Assembly: GCA_914767715.1 (NCBI GenBank)
Contig: OU612066.1
Span: 17,890,283 to 17,954,282, forward strand
From: Membranipora membranacea
Lineage: Eukaryota; Bryozoa; Gymnolaemata; Cheilostomatida; Membraniporidae
Reading direction: 5' to 3'
Length of the DNA: 64,000 nucleotides
Positions 61,101-64,000 of the stretch are shown piece by piece (the first letter of the stretch is position 1; each line of letters starts with the position of its first letter). A program made the position numbers and the translations under genes. The notes below the pieces were generated by a model that worked only from the letters and a program-made list of their open reading frames with translations, was not told the origin of the DNA and did no database searches.

Positions 61101-64000
61101 TATCTTAATGTTATTCATCATTTCTATAGCAGTTTGAGAATATTGTGCAGACGTCATCAAGTTACCATTGTTGGCAAGAGAAGGATTGAAGTGTTTACTC
61201 TTGGTTGTTGTTGCCGGAAAACTTAGTATTGACTTCGCAATCTTCAAAAACAGCCTGAAATGGGCCTGCTTCTTTTCAAGCATAGAATTGTGCAAGCTTT
61301 GTCCAATTCTATGCATCAATGGCTTCAAAATCAGTGTCAATTGGTAGCTTTTGAACTGAAAAATCATCTCTATTGAGTTTATTTACCCCTTGTCTAAATT
61401 TAGATCTGTTTTTGTACACGCTAGGCTAGTTTTATGGTGTTGTTGATTTTCTGGATCACCATGTTCTGTTTATTGAGGTTTTCTTGCTCAGTACTGAGCA
61501 AAGAAGTTGTTTATGGTGATGGTAAGGATAAGAAAACAGCTTACTCTATCCTAGTACCTAGTGCAATCTGTTAGGGTTGGCGTTCAATACCCCCAACAAA
61601 CTGATGTCAACCTCAGAGACGAAAAACCTCAACTATTTATTTTTTGTTCTGTGGAAAATGTCGAAGCACATCATAGAAATGATTAAATTGTACCGGCACT
61701 TTTCAAGACCTGAAAACCAACAACATTATAGTGTATCTTTGGTATTTTGTGGTGTGATTCAAAACAATTACTCCTGCGAATCAGTTACACCACACCAGGG
61801 TGGAAATCATGCCACTATTGCACTGCCTATATGAGCCAAAGAACCCGAGTTAGGTGCAAAGGGAACCACAGACTATGATCTAATACCCAAACAGACACAT
61901 TTAAATCTTTATTTTTTCTTGTCCTTATCTAATGTATGGGACATATGAAAATTAAAATAATAATTTTGCGGTAATAAACTGAGGCATTATAATCTGAGTA
62001 CAGATTTAAATCTCTACGTACTAAGAGGGTGACAGGCTTGGTGGTGGCTAAGCTTGGGTAGGAAGATTATTACTTTACTTCAAGGTACCAGTATAGAATA
62101 AGATGGGATACCACAAGCTTGGTGATGCACCGACTGTCCCATACCTAAAGGCGGACATGTCACTATTCAGGCTGGCAAACCCTAATAGTCGGAAAGTGTG
62201 CTGGCGGACAAAACCCTCGGCATTTTAAACAAAAAATGAATTACAGCCTAGGTGTCTAAGTACAGAGAGGGCTTAGATACATGCCTGTTCCCATTCCCAT
62301 CTGTTCCACCTACCGTTATATTTGTCGCTTTCTATTAATCTCCCTGCTTCTTTTACAGGGTTTACCTTCTTACTGCCAGTAACACAGAATCAGGCTTGAG
62401 GTTTCAGTTGATCGCGTTAGGCCTACATCATGATAAACCAAACATAAATCTCGAAAGAGTCATCAAGGCCTTTGTCAAATTTCTTTTACAGATTTTGAAC
62501 CAAAACATGTTCGGGTTGCCAAAAAATGAACCTCACTGAAATCATGAATAATTCCTATTCATTCATATATAATGATGATGATTTCTGACTATCACCAGTG
62601 TTATGCCTGCAAATGTAATCAGACCATGGCGGTAACTTGCGGTCAATAAAAAGTACATCTAGTCCTTCGAACCTGTATTATGTAGAGCTTCGACAGACAT
62701 TTCACTTTCTCTCGTCTCTGTCTGCCAATTCGATCAAAAGTGAGTCACGCAGAAAGTGCCCTGCTATTGAAAAGATCTGTGAGTTACTCAAAAGACAAGT
62801 GTCATTTATTGATGAGAAAAAAGTTTAGAAACCAGAAATAATTTAACGCTGAACTTTGGGGGTATTGTTTATTGTTTTGCTTAGTTAATTTTCAAAAGAA
62901 AACTGCACCCAGTTGCCTCATTAAAACGGCCAAAATATAAATGACATTCTGTTTCATATTGGATTGGATGGCACTCCAACTTACCCAGCATAATATTGAA
63001 CTGTCTGTCATCCTGTGGCATCATTTTTCACAATTTTTGTCAATAAAATCAATTTTGTCTGGTTTCATGCTATTTTATGTGTGAAATTAGGAATTATTTC
63101 TTGAAGAGGAAACCCACATTTTGGTCGGCTGAACACCAACAAAAATAGTTGTATTGGGAAATTAATTAGACACTGGTCAACCTCTTTGTCCATTGGATGT
63201 CTTTAATGAACTTCAGATGATCACAAATAGAGGACACAAATTAGGATATACCTCCGTAACTCCGGTGCCTTCAAGTGCAGTCCATTTTACACTTTACCAC
63301 ATCGTGGGTTAAATACTTCATAATCGTAGATGTAGAAGACAGTAACACCATAAAATATTCATCAATCTTGATACAGTTGTCCGAGCCTGGACCAGGGAAG
63401 CCTTGTCAGTACGTTCATGGTGTGAAGCTGGCCACTAGGCTTACCCAAACGACCTTCCTCTTTTAGTCGAGTCCATTATCATTATTATTGCTAACTAATC
63501 AACAATAATATAATTATTTTTTATTACTGGTCGATATATATATAGCTGCAATAATTATATTATTTTCTAGCACATTTCCTTTTGTGATACTCCTGTCCTG
63601 ACCCTATTGATGTGATTCATTGAGTACAATGTCATATCTGTCGCTTATGTTGGGTTTTGGAAAATATGAACATTATACCACAATTATGATGGAAACACAT
63701 TTAAAAAATAATTGCAAACTTATTACCGAAACCCTAAATTATTATTCTTGTCACATCTCTACAGCTTTTTTATGCAAAAAATAGCACTAAAATTAGTTAG
63801 CAAGAGCAGCACAGCCTACACTGGGATCCAAAGCTTGATGCAGCAGGGTGAGGCCAGAACCCTCCCACATCATATCCTCTATTGAATCAAATCCACAGCT
63901 ACTCAGATTTTAATTTTTCATAGTTGTTAATTCACAGGTAACTATCTGTCTGTATAGCAACGAATTTTACACTAGTATCTATTTTGCGTCACTGCAAGTA
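58164..64000. other. Right-hand stretch, no gene recognised
   Basis: The first few hundred bases should include the phosphatase 3' UTR. It holds a two-unit repeat at 58326-58580, short GCTAGTATTGGGTGACTT repeats near 59930-59975, and a hairpin at 61281-61313 (CATAGAATTG/CAATTCTATG). Open frames here are short, AT-rich and without family resemblance. The longest are 61086-61367 (minus) and 61577-61834 (plus). Confidence 0.55.
58326..58580 (+). repeat. Two-unit direct repeat, period about 140 bp
   Basis: Both units share TTGTGTCAC, AATGTGAGTA, GATATTTTA, TTTTATGCTGGAAAAC and GGTAGCTCTTCCGTAGCCT in order. The second unit lacks a short internal segment. Confidence 0.78.

Noticed and set aside
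61086-61367. 93-codon minus-strand frame near the right end
   Set aside because: No recognisable domain, no splice context, and part of it is a hairpin (61281-61313).
1-64000. CRISPR arrays, operons, ribosome binding sites, integrated prophage
   Set aside because: The window is eukaryotic with spliced genes; no regularly spaced repeats or bacterial signals were seen.

Overview
The window is eukaryotic, from a non-vertebrate animal and most likely a marine invertebrate. Coding is split by GT-AG introns of about 100 bp to several kb. The DNA is AT-rich and carries MITEs, LINE relics and tRNA-like SINEs. The gene families are metazoan (tetraspanins with the CCG loop motif, a SOWAH ankyrin protein, a rhodopsin-type GPCR), plus a plant/bacterial-type wax ester synthase/diacylglycerol acyltransferase (WSD) family that occurs in some invertebrates. 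The sequence does not settle the phylum.

Layout. (1) 0.2-16.6 kb: an array of three WSD-type acyltransferase genes. Exon 1 of one gene lies at 202-410 (minus, continuing off the left edge). A head-to-head pair follows, at 5837-9255 (minus) and 11356-16563 (plus), with the same three-exon structure and about 88% identical C-terminal exons. The minus copy has lost the equivalent start codon, and one coding block looks recently gene-converted. (2) 18.3-32.3 kb: an 18-exon sowah gene whose assembled frame is intact (724 aa). (3) 35.1-37.6 kb: a three-exon atypical 7TM receptor (minus). (4) 39.2-51.7 kb: two tandem tetraspanin-superfamily genes (minus). The upstream one is an intact 11-exon gene (603 aa) with a long C-terminal extension ending in an Arg/Ser-rich tail. 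Its largest intron holds three tRNA-Pro(UGG) genes in tandemly duplicated modules, one of them split by a hAT-like MITE with a perfect target duplication. The downstream one has three clear TM segments and an unresolved 3' end. (5) 53.4-58.2 kb: a seven-exon HAD phosphatase of the phosphoglycolate/pyridoxal phosphatase family (303 aa). (6) 58.2-64 kb: no gene recognised.

The genes do not form an obvious pathway; this is ordinary animal gene order. All exon models were made by hand from splice sites and frame continuity. Their total lengths are exact multiples of three, which supports them strongly, but no transcript or homology search was available. I found no clear new molecular system. The most unusual items are the WSD array with its conversion tract and start loss, the tRNA-Pro module array with filled and empty MITE sites, and the Arg-tailed tetraspanin.
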